Of a stretch of 12,819 nucleotides of DNA, positions 6,614 to 12,819 are shown one piece after another. The DNA is from Rhodocyclales bacterium. Its GTDB lineage: Bacteria > Pseudomonadota > Gammaproteobacteria > Burkholderiales > Rhodocyclaceae. Within the stretch, counting starts at the first letter, position 1, and every line of letters begins with the position of its first letter. Both the position numbers and the translations under genes were made by a program. The stretch spans positions 1 through 12,819 of the forward strand of contig JAJTBM010000051.1 of assembly GCA_021286885.1 (NCBI GenBank). Reading direction: 5' to 3'. Under the pieces are notes generated by a model. That model saw nothing but the letters and a program-made list of their open reading frames with translations. It did not search any database and was not told where the DNA came from.

Positions 6614-6669
6614 TCCGGTCTGGCGACCGGACTGAGGGATTTTTACAGTCCTCCCATGTGTCAGGGAGG
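6614..6669 (+). promoter_or_regulatory. Structured tcuA leader with hairpin over the Shine-Dalgarno
   Basis: The tcuR-tcuA spacer contains three overlapping inverted repeats. The first is TCCGGTC (6614-6620) with GACCGGA (6625-6631), loop TGGC. The second is GGACTG (6629-6634) with CAGTCC (6646-6651). The third is CCTCCC (6650-6655) with GGGAGG (6664-6669). GGGAGG is the tcuA ribosome-binding site, eight bases before the ATG at 6678, so the third hairpin would hide it. The second stem shares bases with both others. A T-run at 6640-6644 follows the first stem and could make it a weak tcuR terminator or attenuator. Confidence 0.5.
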
Positions 6670-6677
6670 CTGTATTC

Positions 6678-8066
6678 ATGTTTGATGTACTGGTAATCGG
6701 GGGCGGTAATGCCGCCCTCTGTGCCGCACTGATGGCCCGGGAAGCCGGCGCCTCGGTACTGTTGCTGGAGGCGGCACCGCGTGCCTGGCGCGGTGGCAAT
6801 TCGCAGCACACCCGCAATCTGCGCTGCATGCACGATGCACCGCAAGACGTGCTGGTGGATGCCTATCCAGAAGAAGAATACTGGCAGGACCTGCTACGGG
6901 TGACCGGCGGCCTCACCGATGAGGCTCTGGCCCGCTTGGTGATCCGCGCCTCGGCCAGCTGCCGGGACTGGATGCGCAGCCACGGGGTGCATTTCCAGCC
7001 GTCCCTGTCGGGGGCGCTGCATACCGCCCGCACCAACGCGTTTTTCATGGGTGGTGGCAAGGCGTTGGTGAATGCCTATTACCGTAGCGCCGAGCGCCTC
7101 GGGGTGGTGATCCGCTACGAAAGCCCGGTGGACGCTTTGGAGATCCGGGACGGGCGCTTTGTGGCGGCCCGGGTGGGCAGCGAGCGCATCGAGGCGCGCA
7201 GCTGCGTGCTGGCGGCTGGCGGCTTCGAGTCGAACCGTGAATGGCTGCGCAGCGCCTGGGGGCAGAACGCCCAGGGCGACTGGCCCGCCGACAACTTTCT
7301 GATCCGGGGTACCCGTTTCAACCAGGGTGTGCTGCTCCGCGTCATGGAGCAGGCGGGGGCCGACATGGTGGGCGATCCCTCCCAGTCCCACTGTGTCGCG
7401 ATTGATGCCCGCGCTCCCCTTTACGATGGGGGCATCTGCACCCGGGTGGATTGCGTCTCCCTGGGGATCATGCTCAATCGCGATGCCGAGCGCTTTTACG
7501 ACGAGGGCGAGGATTTCTGGCCCAAGCGCTACGCCATCTGGGGCCGGCTGGTGGCCCAGCAGCCGGAGCAGATCGGCTATTCGATCATCGACGCCAAAGC
7601 AATTGGCCGTTTCATGCCCCCGGTGTTTCCTGGCTGCAAGGCCGACACCCTGCCGGAACTGGCCCGCATGCTGGGGCTGGACGAGGCCCGCTTTGTGGCG
7701 ACGGTGGAGCGCTATAACGCCGCCTGCCAGCCGGGCAGTTTCGATCACACCGTGCTGGACAACTGCCACACCTCCGGCCTCACCCCGCCCAAGAGCCATT
7801 GGGCACTCCCCCTGGATACCCCGCCCTTTTACGGCTACGCCCTGCGTCCGGGCATCACCTTCACCTATTTGGGCCTGAAGACCAATGCCAATGCAGCGGT
7901 TCATTTCCAGGGCCAGCCCAGCCCCAATTTCTTTGTGGCCGGCGAAATGATGGCCGGGAATGTGCTGGGCAAAGGCTATGTGGCCGGCATCGGCATGGCC
8001 ATTGGCACCGCCTTTGGCCGTATTGCGGGCACCTGCGCCGCCCGGGCAGCAAAAGAAGGAATCTGA
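6678..8066 (+). CDS. tcuA: FAD-dependent tricarballylate dehydrogenase TcuA
   Basis: A 462-residue flavoprotein of the fumarate reductase/succinate dehydrogenase flavoprotein family. In Salmonella TcuA oxidises tricarballylate to cis-aconitate, feeding the TCA cycle, and passes its electrons to TcuB. The N-terminal dinucleotide fold has [11 protein letters not shown] from residue 8 and Glu31 ending the second strand, followed by the RGGNS flavin segment (38-42). The C-terminal FAD closure is [16 protein letters not shown] from residue 422. No signal peptide or membrane segment is visible, so the protein should be cytoplasmic or membrane-associated through TcuB. The length fits the family. The start at 6678 has a strong GGGAGG site (6664-6669) that lies in a hairpin. 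The stop is one base before the tcuB start, so tcuA and tcuB are surely co-transcribed. Activity on another tricarboxylate cannot be excluded. Confidence 0.9.
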   Translation: MFDVLVIGGGNAALCAALMAREAGASVLLLEAAPRAWRGGNSQHTRNLRCMHDAPQDVLVDAYPEEEYWQDLLRVTGGLTDEALARLVIRASASCRDWMRSHGVHFQPSLSGALHTARTNAFFMGGGKALVNAYYRSAERLGVVIRYESPVDALEIRDGRFVAARVGSERIEARSCVLAAGGFESNREWLRSAWGQNAQGDWPADNFLIRGTRFNQGVLLRVMEQAGADMVGDPSQSHCVAIDARAPLYDGGICTRVDCVSLGIMLNRDAERFYDEGEDFWPKRYAIWGRLVAQQPEQIGYSIIDAKAIGRFMPPVFPGCKADTLPELARMLGLDEARFVATVERYNAACQPGSFDHTVLDNCHTSGLTPPKSHWALPLDTPPFYGYALRPGITFTYLGLKTNANAAVHFQGQPSPNFFVAGEMMAGNVLGKGYVAGIGMAIGTAFGRIAGTCAARAAKEGI

Positions 8067-8067
8067 C

Positions 8068-9204
8068 ATGCAACAACTGGAGCGCCTGATCGAACAGGCC
8101 CACACTCTGGCGACCCCTTCGGGCGCCGCGCTGCTGGACAGCGCCGAGGCCGAGGTGGCCCGGGACATGCAAATCTGCAATGCCTGCCGCTATTGCGAAG
8201 GCTTTTGCGCCGTATTTCCCGCCATGACCCGGCGCCTGGAGTTTGGCAAGACCGATATCCATTACCTCGCCAATCTGTGCCACAACTGCGGCGCCTGCCT
8301 GCACGCTTGCCAATACGCGCCGCCCCATGAGTTTGCGGTCAACGTACCCCAGGCCATGGCCCAGGTGCGCCAGCAAACCTATGTAAGCTTTGCCTGGCCG
8401 GGGGCGCTGGGGCGTCTGTATCACCATGCCGGGCTCACGTGCGCGGTGGCGCTGGCGGGCGGGCTCGCGCTGTTTCTGGTGCTGCTCCAATGGCTGGCGG
8501 GCCCGTCTGGGGCCACGGGCAATTTCTATGACTATTTCCCCCACCATATGCTGGCCGCCCTGTTCGGGCCGGTATTCAGCTTTGCGGTGCTTGCCCTGGG
8601 GCTGGGGGTACGGCGCTTCTGGCGCACCATCAGCCCGGCAGCGCCGGGCGCCACGGAGGTGCTCGATGCCGGTCAGGCGGTTCTGACCCTCAAATATCTG
8701 GATGGGGGCCACGGCCACGGCTGCAATAACGCCGACGATGCCTACACCCTGTGGCGGCGGCGTTTCCACCATTTCACCTTTTACGGTTTCATGGCCTGCT
8801 TTGGCGCGACGGTGGTGGCCACGGGCTACCACTATTTGCTCGGGCTGCATGCGCCCTATGCGCTGAACAGCCTGCCCGTATTGCTGGGGAGTGTGGGGGG
8901 CATCGGTCTGTTGATCGGCCCGGCGGGCTTGCTGTGGCTCAACCTGCACCGGGACCCGCGTCAGGGCGACGTGCGCCAGCGTCCCATGGATCGAGCCTTC
9001 ATTGCCCTGCTGCTGCTTACCAGCATCAGCGGTCTGCTATTGCTCCCGGCCCGCCACACCACCGCCCTGGGCCCCTTGCTGGCCATTCACTTGGGTGTGG
9101 TGCTCGCCCTTTTCCTCACCTTGCCCTACGGCAAGTTTGCCCACGGCATTTACCGCACTGCAGCCCTGCTCAAATGGGCCATTGAAAAGCGCCAGCGGCG
9201 CTGA
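8068..9204 (+). CDS. tcuB: Membrane Fe-S electron-transfer protein TcuB
   Basis: A 378-residue protein that re-oxidises the TcuA flavin and delivers electrons to the membrane. Two cluster motifs are complete: C37-x2-C40-x2-C43-x3-C47 and C71-x2-C74-x2-C77-x3-C81, each fitting a [4Fe-4S] cluster. Six hydrophobic segments follow at about 121-142, 158-181, 236-259, 268-290, 309-327 and 334-353, making an N-terminal ferredoxin-like domain with a C-terminal membrane domain. Several histidines lie in or near these segments (for example 120, 159, 160, 234, 235, 255, 341) and could bind haem, which has been reported for Salmonella TcuB. The start at 8068 has AAGGA (8056-8060) seven bases upstream and follows the tcuA stop directly; an upstream in-frame ATG at 7960 lies inside tcuA and is rejected. 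Next comes the 167-bp tcuB-tcuC gap. Confidence 0.9.
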   Translation: MQQLERLIEQAHTLATPSGAALLDSAEAEVARDMQICNACRYCEGFCAVFPAMTRRLEFGKTDIHYLANLCHNCGACLHACQYAPPHEFAVNVPQAMAQVRQQTYVSFAWPGALGRLYHHAGLTCAVALAGGLALFLVLLQWLAGPSGATGNFYDYFPHHMLAALFGPVFSFAVLALGLGVRRFWRTISPAAPGATEVLDAGQAVLTLKYLDGGHGHGCNNADDAYTLWRRRFHHFTFYGFMACFGATVVATGYHYLLGLHAPYALNSLPVLLGSVGGIGLLIGPAGLLWLNLHRDPRQGDVRQRPMDRAFIALLLLTSISGLLLLPARHTTALGPLLAIHLGVVLALFLTLPYGKFAHGIYRTAALLKWAIEKRQRR

Positions 9205-9207
9205 ATA

Positions 9208-9263
9208 CCTGGGCGCCTGGGCGCCGGAGTGCCTGAACGTCTGAAAGTCTGAAGGTCTGACTC
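9208..9263. repeat. Period-8 degenerate repeat array (array 2), tcuB-tcuC gap
   Basis: Seven octamers run in strict register starting three bases after the tcuB stop. The first two are identical (CCTGGGCG at 9208 and 9216), a diverged unit lies at 9224, then come CCTGAACG (9232), TCTGAAAG (9240), TCTGAAGG (9248) and TCTGACTC (9256). The consensus is YCTGRRNG. The array runs directly into the long hairpin at 9263-9299. Confidence 0.75.
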
Positions 9264-9299
9264 GCCCCCCATGTGTCGCCGGGCCGGCGCATGGGGGCG
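9263..9299. promoter_or_regulatory. Long stem-loop in the tcuB-tcuC gap
   Basis: An outer stem pairs 9263-9273 with 9290-9299 (CG, C-run, ATG against CAT, G-run, CG, with one bulged C). An inner stem pairs CGCCG (9277-9281) with CGGCG (9285-9289) around the loop GGC. No T-run follows, so it looks more like an mRNA processing or stability hairpin than an intrinsic terminator. It would separate tcuAB from tcuC transcript segments. Confidence 0.6.
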
Positions 9300-9371
9300 C
9301 TCCATCACGCCCGGCCTCTAGCCACACAAACACAACAAGCTAACCACGCAACACAACAAAGGAGATTCCTC

Positions 9372-10664
9372 ATGCACGAACCTGCAGCGCACCCATCGGG
9401 CCATGCAAAACTGGGGGCGGTATTGCGCGTCACCAGCGGCAACTTCCTCGAACAATTCGACTTTTTTCTTTTCGGGTTTTACGCCACCTATATCAGCCGG
9501 GCGTTTTTTCCCACCAGCAGCGAATTCGCCTCCCTGATGCTGACCTTTGCCGTATTTGGCGCGGGTTTCCTGATGCGCCCCCTGGGCGCCATCGTGCTGG
9601 GCAGTTATGTGGCCCGGATTGGCCGGCGTCCGGGCTTGATCGTGACCCTGGGCATCATGGCCTGTGGGACGGTGCTGATCGCCTTTGTGCCGGATTACCA
9701 GCAGATCGGGCTCGCGGCCCCCTTACTGGTGCTGATCGGGCGCCTGTTGCAGGGCTTCTCGGCGGGGGTGGAGCTGGGCGGGGTGTCGGTGTATCTCTCG
9801 GAGATCGCCACCCCTGGCCATAAAGGCTTTTATACCAGCTGGCAGTCTGCCAGCCAGCAAGTGGCGATTGTCTTTGCTGCGGCCATTGGCTATGGCATTC
9901 AGCACTGGCTGAGCCCCGAACAGATTGCCGCCTGGGGCTGGCGGGTGCCGTTCTTCATCGGCTGTCTCATCATTCCGCTGATTTTTGTGCTGCGCGGCTC
10001 CCTGCAGGAAACCGAGGCTTTTCTGGCCCGCAGCCACAAGCCCAGCCTGCGCGAGATCTTCTCCATCATCGCCCTCAACTGGCGTACGGTTGTTGCCGGC
10101 ATGTTCCTGGTGTCGCTGACCACCACCCTGTTTTATTTCATCACCGTCTACACCCCGACCTTTGGCCGAAAGGTGCTCCATCTGTCTGAGGAAGACAGCC
10201 TGATCGTCACCCTGTGCGTGGGTTTGTCCAACTTTTGCTGGCTGCCGGTGGGCGGCGCGCTCTCCGACCGGATCGGCCGCAAGCCGGTATTGCTTACCGT
10301 CGCCGTGCTGGCCCTGCTGACCGCCTATCCAGCCATGGCCTGGCTGGCGAGCAGCCCCAGCTTCATCCGCCTTCTGACGGTGCTGCTGTGGTTCTCCTGC
10401 TGCTTCGGGATGTATAACGGCGCCATGGTGGCCGCGCTCACCGAGGTGATGCCGGTGTATGTGCGCACGGTGGGCTTTTCCCTGGCCTTCAGCCTGGCCA
10501 CCGCCATCTTCGGCGGCCTCACCCCTGCAGTGTCCACCGCCCTGGTGGAAATGACCGGCAGCAAGAGTTCGCCGGCCTACTGGCTGCTGTTTGCCGCCAT
10601 CTCCGCCTGTATCGCTACCCTGGTACTGTTTCGCGCCTCGCGACACCACGCCGAGCGAGGCTGA
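9372..10664 (+). CDS. tcuC: MFS (metabolite:H+ symporter family) tricarballylate/citrate transporter TcuC
   Basis: A 430-residue inner-membrane transporter of the metabolite:H+ symporter branch of the major facilitator superfamily, with about 12 hydrophobic segments. Diagnostic features are [13 protein letters not shown] in the first helix (residues 23-35), the loop-2 signature region ARIGRRPGL (81-89), [14 protein letters not shown] in helix 4-5, and the second-half loop [12 protein letters not shown]. These match CitA/TcuC-type citrate and tricarballylate symporters. Its place after tcuAB supports tricarballylate import. The start at 9372 is set by GGAG (9361-9364), seven bases upstream; an earlier in-frame ATG at 9273 lies inside the intergenic hairpin and is rejected. 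The 167-bp gap from tcuB is wide for an operon, so a separate promoter is possible. The gene converges on the nif-associated genes. Confidence 0.9.
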   Translation: MHEPAAHPSGHAKLGAVLRVTSGNFLEQFDFFLFGFYATYISRAFFPTSSEFASLMLTFAVFGAGFLMRPLGAIVLGSYVARIGRRPGLIVTLGIMACGTVLIAFVPDYQQIGLAAPLLVLIGRLLQGFSAGVELGGVSVYLSEIATPGHKGFYTSWQSASQQVAIVFAAAIGYGIQHWLSPEQIAAWGWRVPFFIGCLIIPLIFVLRGSLQETEAFLARSHKPSLREIFSIIALNWRTVVAGMFLVSLTTTLFYFITVYTPTFGRKVLHLSEEDSLIVTLCVGLSNFCWLPVGGALSDRIGRKPVLLTVAVLALLTAYPAMAWLASSPSFIRLLTVLLWFSCCFGMYNGAMVAALTEVMPVYVRTVGFSLAFSLATAIFGGLTPAVSTALVEMTGSKSSPAYWLLFAAISACIATLVLFRASRHHAERG

Positions 10665-10673
10665 TGAGCGGAG

Positions 10674-10689
10674 GGCCCCTGAGGGGGCC
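10674..10689. terminator. Hairpin between convergent tcuC and LRV protein genes
   Basis: GGCCCC (10674-10679) pairs with GGGGCC (10684-10689) around the loop TGAG, in the 34-bp gap between the two stop codons. A symmetric GC-rich stem here suits a bidirectional terminator, but neither strand has a proper T-run. Confidence 0.45.
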
Positions 10690-10698
10690 TAAGCTGCC

Positions 10699-11442
10699 TT
10701 AAGCGGCCCCCAGGCGCCCCGCCATGGCCCCCCGGATTTCTTCATCCTCTTCCCGCGCCAGGCGTTGGGCGAGGGTGTCCAGGGGGGCGTTATTGACGGC
10801 GGCGAGGCGGACGGACCAGTCGTCGTCGTCCAGCAGGCGGGCGGCGTCGGCGGGGAGCATGCGGCTGGCGGCGATGCGGCGGACTTCGGGTTCGGGGTCG
10901 GTGGCGTAGACGCCCAGGGCGAAGGGCGGGAGGCGCTGGGCGACGGCTTTGCGCACTTCCCGTTCGGGGTCGTGGATGAGGGGGCGCAGCAGGCCGTGGG
11001 AGACCTTGCGCACGGCGAACATGCGGACCAGATAGTCGATGTCCCGCAGGGCCCATTCGACCTGTTCGCCGGGCAGGCGCTGGACGGCAATGGCGCGTAC
11101 GTCCCGGTCGGGGTCGTGGATGAGTTCCATCAGCCGTTCATCGGGGATGCGCCCGGCCACCACCCGGCGCACCACTTCGTCCGGGTCGTGCATGAGGCCG
11201 TCGATCAGGTCGAGGGGGGCGTAGCGGGCGGCAATGGCGCGCCGCTCCCAGAAGCCATCGTCCAGGTAGGCGGCGGCTTCGTCGGGGTTGGCCCGGAAGA
11301 AGCGGTCGATCTGGCGGCCACTCATGGCGACCACGCAGCGGTCGCCCGTGGCGCATTGGCCCAGTTCGTGAAGGGCCTGGTGGCGGCAGCCGGTGCATTC
11401 CAGCGTGACCACCCGCAGGCCCCCGGCGGCCATGTCAGTCAT
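10699..11442 (-). CDS. LRV-type Fe-S protein (leucine-rich repeat variant), nif-associated
   Basis: A 247-residue soluble protein. The N-terminus holds four cysteines, C16-x2-C19-x10-C30-x5-C36, matching the [4Fe-4S] domain of the Azotobacter vinelandii LRV protein. From about residue 60 to the end are roughly eight 24-residue helical repeats, most beginning near a DPxxxVR motif (for example PDEVVRRVVAGR, PEREVRKAVAQR), forming a right-handed solenoid. The crystal structure of the Azotobacter homologue is known but its function is not; the usual location in nif clusters suggests a role in nitrogenase maturation or partner binding. The start at 11442 overlaps the upstream stop by 8 bp without a good Shine-Dalgarno, implying translational coupling; Met4 (11433) is an alternative. 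It is the last gene of the nif operon segment and converges on tcuC. Confidence 0.85.
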   Translation of the reverse strand: MTDMAAGGLRVVTLECTGCRHQALHELGQCATGDRCVVAMSGRQIDRFFRANPDEAAAYLDDGFWERRAIAARYAPLDLIDGLMHDPDEVVRRVVAGRIPDERLMELIHDPDRDVRAIAVQRLPGEQVEWALRDIDYLVRMFAVRKVSHGLLRPLIHDPEREVRKAVAQRLPPFALGVYATDPEPEVRRIAASRMLPADAARLLDDDDWSVRLAAVNNAPLDTLAQRLAREEDEEIRGAMAGRLGAA

Positions 11443-11764
11443 CGTCGGAAACGAGGGCGAAGAGCAGGCCGCAGGCCCGTTCGGGGACTGTGGTGATGGA
11501 GACGCAGTGCTCGCTTGCGTCCAGCAGGAACACCTGGATGCCAGTGAGGCTGAGCCAGGGGCTGAGGCGCGGGGAGACGTCATCTTCGTTGCACACCACG
11601 AAGCGCACGCCGGGATGCTCCAGGCGCATCACGGCCAGCATTTCGGGGCTGCCCCCGTGGGCCAGCACCCGGGCGCCCAGCTCGGTGGCCAGGGCTTCGG
11701 TAATTTCGGGCCGGGGGGCGAAGGCGGCCGCCGCCCCCGGGCTTTGTACGCCACAGCTGCTCAT
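11435..11764 (-). CDS. Conserved nif-associated protein of unknown function
   Basis: A 109-residue soluble protein between nafY and the LRV gene. No catalytic motif is recognised. The central part (VLAHGGSPEMLAVMRLEHPGVRFVVCNEDDVSP, of which GGSPEMLAVMR and PGVRFVVCNEDDV are most distinctive) looks like a small alpha/beta fold; a C-terminal stretch ends in VSDDD. Three cysteines (4, 58 region and the SEHC segment) are not arranged as a cluster motif. I recall similar proteins of a DUF family in nif clusters next to nafY/nifY and LRV genes, but cannot confirm the accession. The start at 11764 lies two bases past the nafY stop and the gene's own stop lies inside the LRV start region, so it is part of one tightly coupled unit. 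Confidence 0.75.
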   Translation of the reverse strand: MSSCGVQSPGAAAAFAPRPEITEALATELGARVLAHGGSPEMLAVMRLEHPGVRFVVCNEDDVSPRLSPWLSLTGIQVFLLDASEHCVSITTVPERACGLLFALVSDDD

Positions 11765-11766
11765 GA

Positions 11767-12489
11767 TCAGGCTTCCTCCACGTCGGTTTCGTCCTCTTCG
11801 GCGAAGCGGGCCAGGCTGGCCGCTTCGACGCCCATCACCCGGGCGAGCCAGGGGGGCGGGGCCTGCATGGCGGTCTGGAGCTTGCCGATGGCCCCTTCCA
11901 CTGGCCCGCCCACGGGCCATTTGACTGGGTGTACGCCGGCGCGCACCACCTTGGCCGCAGCGGGGCCGCCGATGGATTGCACATACACCAGCTGGCAATC
12001 GGAGATCAGGGCCGAGCGGGCCACGTTCTTGTCTTCCTCGGTGTCGGCTTCGGCGGTGGGGCGCACGGCCACCAGACGGTAGTCGGTGGTGCTGACCTGA
12101 TAGACGAGGAAGCGGACGCAGGAGCCAAAGTGCCCATCCACCAGCTCGCCGTTGTTGGAGGCCATGGCCACCCGCAGGCTGTTGGGGATGTCGCCCTCGG
12201 CGTAGGGCTGGGCCTTGGGCAGGCCGTCGTCAACGCCTTCGCCCCACAGCAGGCGCACGGCGGCCTTGAGGGCTTCCTTGTCGTGGCTGGCGGGTTTGCC
12301 GTCTTCGCTGGCGAGCCATTGGGTGAGATCCGCCACGGTGATGCTGGCCAGCTTGGCTGCGGTGAGGGGCAGCCCCAGGCGCTCGGAGACCACGCCGATG
12401 AAGCCGCGCAGGTCCAGGCCGGGGAGTTCGCGTACCGCCAGCGCGAGGCGCAGGGCGATGTCACGGGTGAGGGGGGACGATTCGCTCAT
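11767..12489 (-). CDS. nafY: NafY/NifY-type nitrogenase cofactor-binding protein
   Basis: A 240-residue two-domain protein. Residues 1 to about 95 (LTRDIALRLALAVRELPG onward, ending AVRLLWGEG) resemble the N-terminal SAM-like domain of Azotobacter NafY that binds apo-dinitrogenase. Residues of about 103-215 form the NifX/NifB-C/NafY cofactor-binding domain (LRVAMASNNGELVDGHFGSC through the SDCQLVYVQSIGG strand). His120 in GHFG matches the position of the FeMo-co ligand His121 of Azotobacter NafY. The presence of the N-terminal domain argues against NifX; NifY, a close relative with the same domains, is the main alternative name. The start at 12489 has GGAG seven bases upstream on the minus strand. 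The gene follows the ferredoxin gene after 41 bp, and its stop is two bases from the next start. Confidence 0.85.
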   Translation of the reverse strand: MSESSPLTRDIALRLALAVRELPGLDLRGFIGVVSERLGLPLTAAKLASITVADLTQWLASEDGKPASHDKEALKAAVRLLWGEGVDDGLPKAQPYAEGDIPNSLRVAMASNNGELVDGHFGSCVRFLVYQVSTTDYRLVAVRPTAEADTEEDKNVARSALISDCQLVYVQSIGGPAAAKVVRAGVHPVKWPVGGPVEGAIGKLQTAMQAPPPWLARVMGVEAASLARFAEEDETDVEEA

Positions 12490-12530
12490 GCTTGTGCTCC
12501 GTGTGGCGCATCTGCCGCCCCTGTCCAGGG

Positions 12531-12728
12531 TCAGGGGGCCGGGACGATGCAGCCTTCCGTGGGACAGACGGCAACGCATTGGGGCTCGTCATGGTGGCCC
12601 GCACATTCGGTGCAGCTGTCCGGGTTGATCTGGATCTTTCCACCCGACTGCCGGATGGCGTGGGTGGGGCAGACGGTCTCGCAATCGGCGCAGAAGATGC
12701 ACAGGGCCTGGCGTATCTCCATGCTCAT
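12531..12728 (-). CDS. 2[4Fe-4S] ferredoxin, FdxN-like
   Basis: A 65-residue bacterial ferredoxin. The first cluster motif is C10-x2-C13-x2-C16-x3-C20-P. The second is C39-x2-C42-x8-C51-x3-C55-P, the longer spacing known from Allochromatium-type ferredoxins; Cys60 is an extra cysteine near the C-terminus. Such ferredoxins give low-potential electrons, and FdxN-type members are often co-transcribed with nifHDK in betaproteobacteria (recalled for Azoarcus BH72, not checked). The start at 12728 (MSMEIRQ) is chosen over Met3 at 12722; neither has a clear Shine-Dalgarno. nafY follows after 41 bp on the same strand, so the ferredoxin may supply electrons to nitrogenase or to cofactor assembly. Confidence 0.88.
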   Translation of the reverse strand: MSMEIRQALCIFCADCETVCPTHAIRQSGGKIQINPDSCTECAGHHDEPQCVAVCPTEGCIVPAP

Positions 12729-12752
12729 GCGGGTGGTCCGTCCGGTGGGTGG

Positions 12753-12800
12753 CTCAGCGGTTCAGTCGCTCGGTTACTGAGTCGCTTAATCGCTTAATCG
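12753..12800. repeat. Period-8 degenerate repeat array (array 3), upstream of the ferredoxin gene
   Basis: Six octamers in register: the last two are identical (CTTAATCG at 12785 and 12793), preceded by CTGAGTCG (12777), a diverged unit at 12769, TTCAGTCG (12761) and CTCAGCGG (12753). On the minus strand, the direction of the nif genes, units read CGATTAAG, CGACTCAG and CGACTGAA. The array ends about 25 bp upstream of the ferredoxin start. The rest of 12729-12819 shows no clear sigma-54 or NifA site. Confidence 0.65.
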
Positions 12801-12819
12801 TCTTCGCCAACCCGTTTGG

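Noticed and set aside
6615..6630. CCGGTC/GACCGG palindrome as a classical LysR T-N11-A box for TcuR
   Set aside because: The palindrome has an even length centred between two bases, so no symmetric T-N11-A fits. It is better read as a stem-loop, although TcuR binding is not excluded.
7960..8067. An upstream in-frame ATG extending TcuB by 36 residues
   Set aside because: The extension lies inside the tcuA coding region. The ATG at 8068 has a good AAGGA site and gives the expected N-terminus.
5678..8949. Long minus-strand frames opposite tcuR, tcuA and tcuB
   Set aside because: Shadow frames: no domains, no ribosome sites, and they span gene boundaries and intergenic DNA of the tcu locus.
11767..12489. 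Calling the NafY-type gene nifX
   Set aside because: NifX consists essentially of the cofactor-binding domain; this protein carries an additional N-terminal domain of about 95 residues typical of NafY/NifY.
10765..12780. Long plus-strand open frames (10765-11496, 11929-12780) opposite the nif-associated genes
   Set aside because: Their translations are Gly/Ala/Val/His-rich mirrors of the minus-strand genes. The minus-strand proteins have cysteine cluster motifs, solenoid repeats and the NafY histidine.

Overview
The window looks like a chromosomal piece of a GC-rich, nitrogen-fixing betaproteobacterium, probably of the Azospira/Azoarcus/Dechloromonas (Rhodocyclales) type. That placement is inferred from gene content and base composition; no rRNA or other phylogenetic marker is present. 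No transposase, integrase, tRNA or CRISPR array was found.

Layout. Positions 1-436 hold no gene but carry a REP-pair-like intergenic repeat (64-252) and the leader of the first gene. Next come a beta-barrel outer-membrane protein of the phenol-degradation 'MetA' type (437-1309, +) and an aldehyde dehydrogenase (1464-2888, +). A short-chain dehydrogenase (2940-3725, -) is divergent from a LysR regulator (3871-4776, +). The LysR 3' end overlaps by 16 bp the convergent tRNA pseudouridine-65 synthase gene truC (4761-5543, -).

The centre is a complete tricarballylate-utilisation locus, tcuR-tcuA-tcuB-tcuC (5672-10664, +): LysR regulator, FAD-dependent dehydrogenase, membrane Fe-S electron-transfer protein and MHS-family symporter. 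By analogy with Salmonella, TcuC imports a tricarboxylate, TcuA oxidises tricarballylate to cis-aconitate, TcuB re-oxidises TcuA and passes electrons to the membrane, and TcuR controls the operon. Exact substrate specificity here is not proven.

The right end (10699-12728, all -) is the distal part of a nif operon converging on tcuC: a 2[4Fe-4S] ferredoxin, NafY (FeMo-co carrier with the expected His at 120), a 109-aa protein of unknown function, and an LRV-type Fe-S/solenoid protein. The last three are tightly packed or overlapping. Their likely nifHDK partners would lie beyond base 12819.

The least explained parts are non-coding: three intergenic arrays of period-8 degenerate repeats sharing a CTGA-type core (1401-1440, 9208-9263, 12753-12800); a tcuR-tcuA spacer with three overlapping hairpins, the last covering the tcuA Shine-Dalgarno; a long hairpin between tcuB and tcuC; and a three-segment alternative-pairing region between truC and tcuR.
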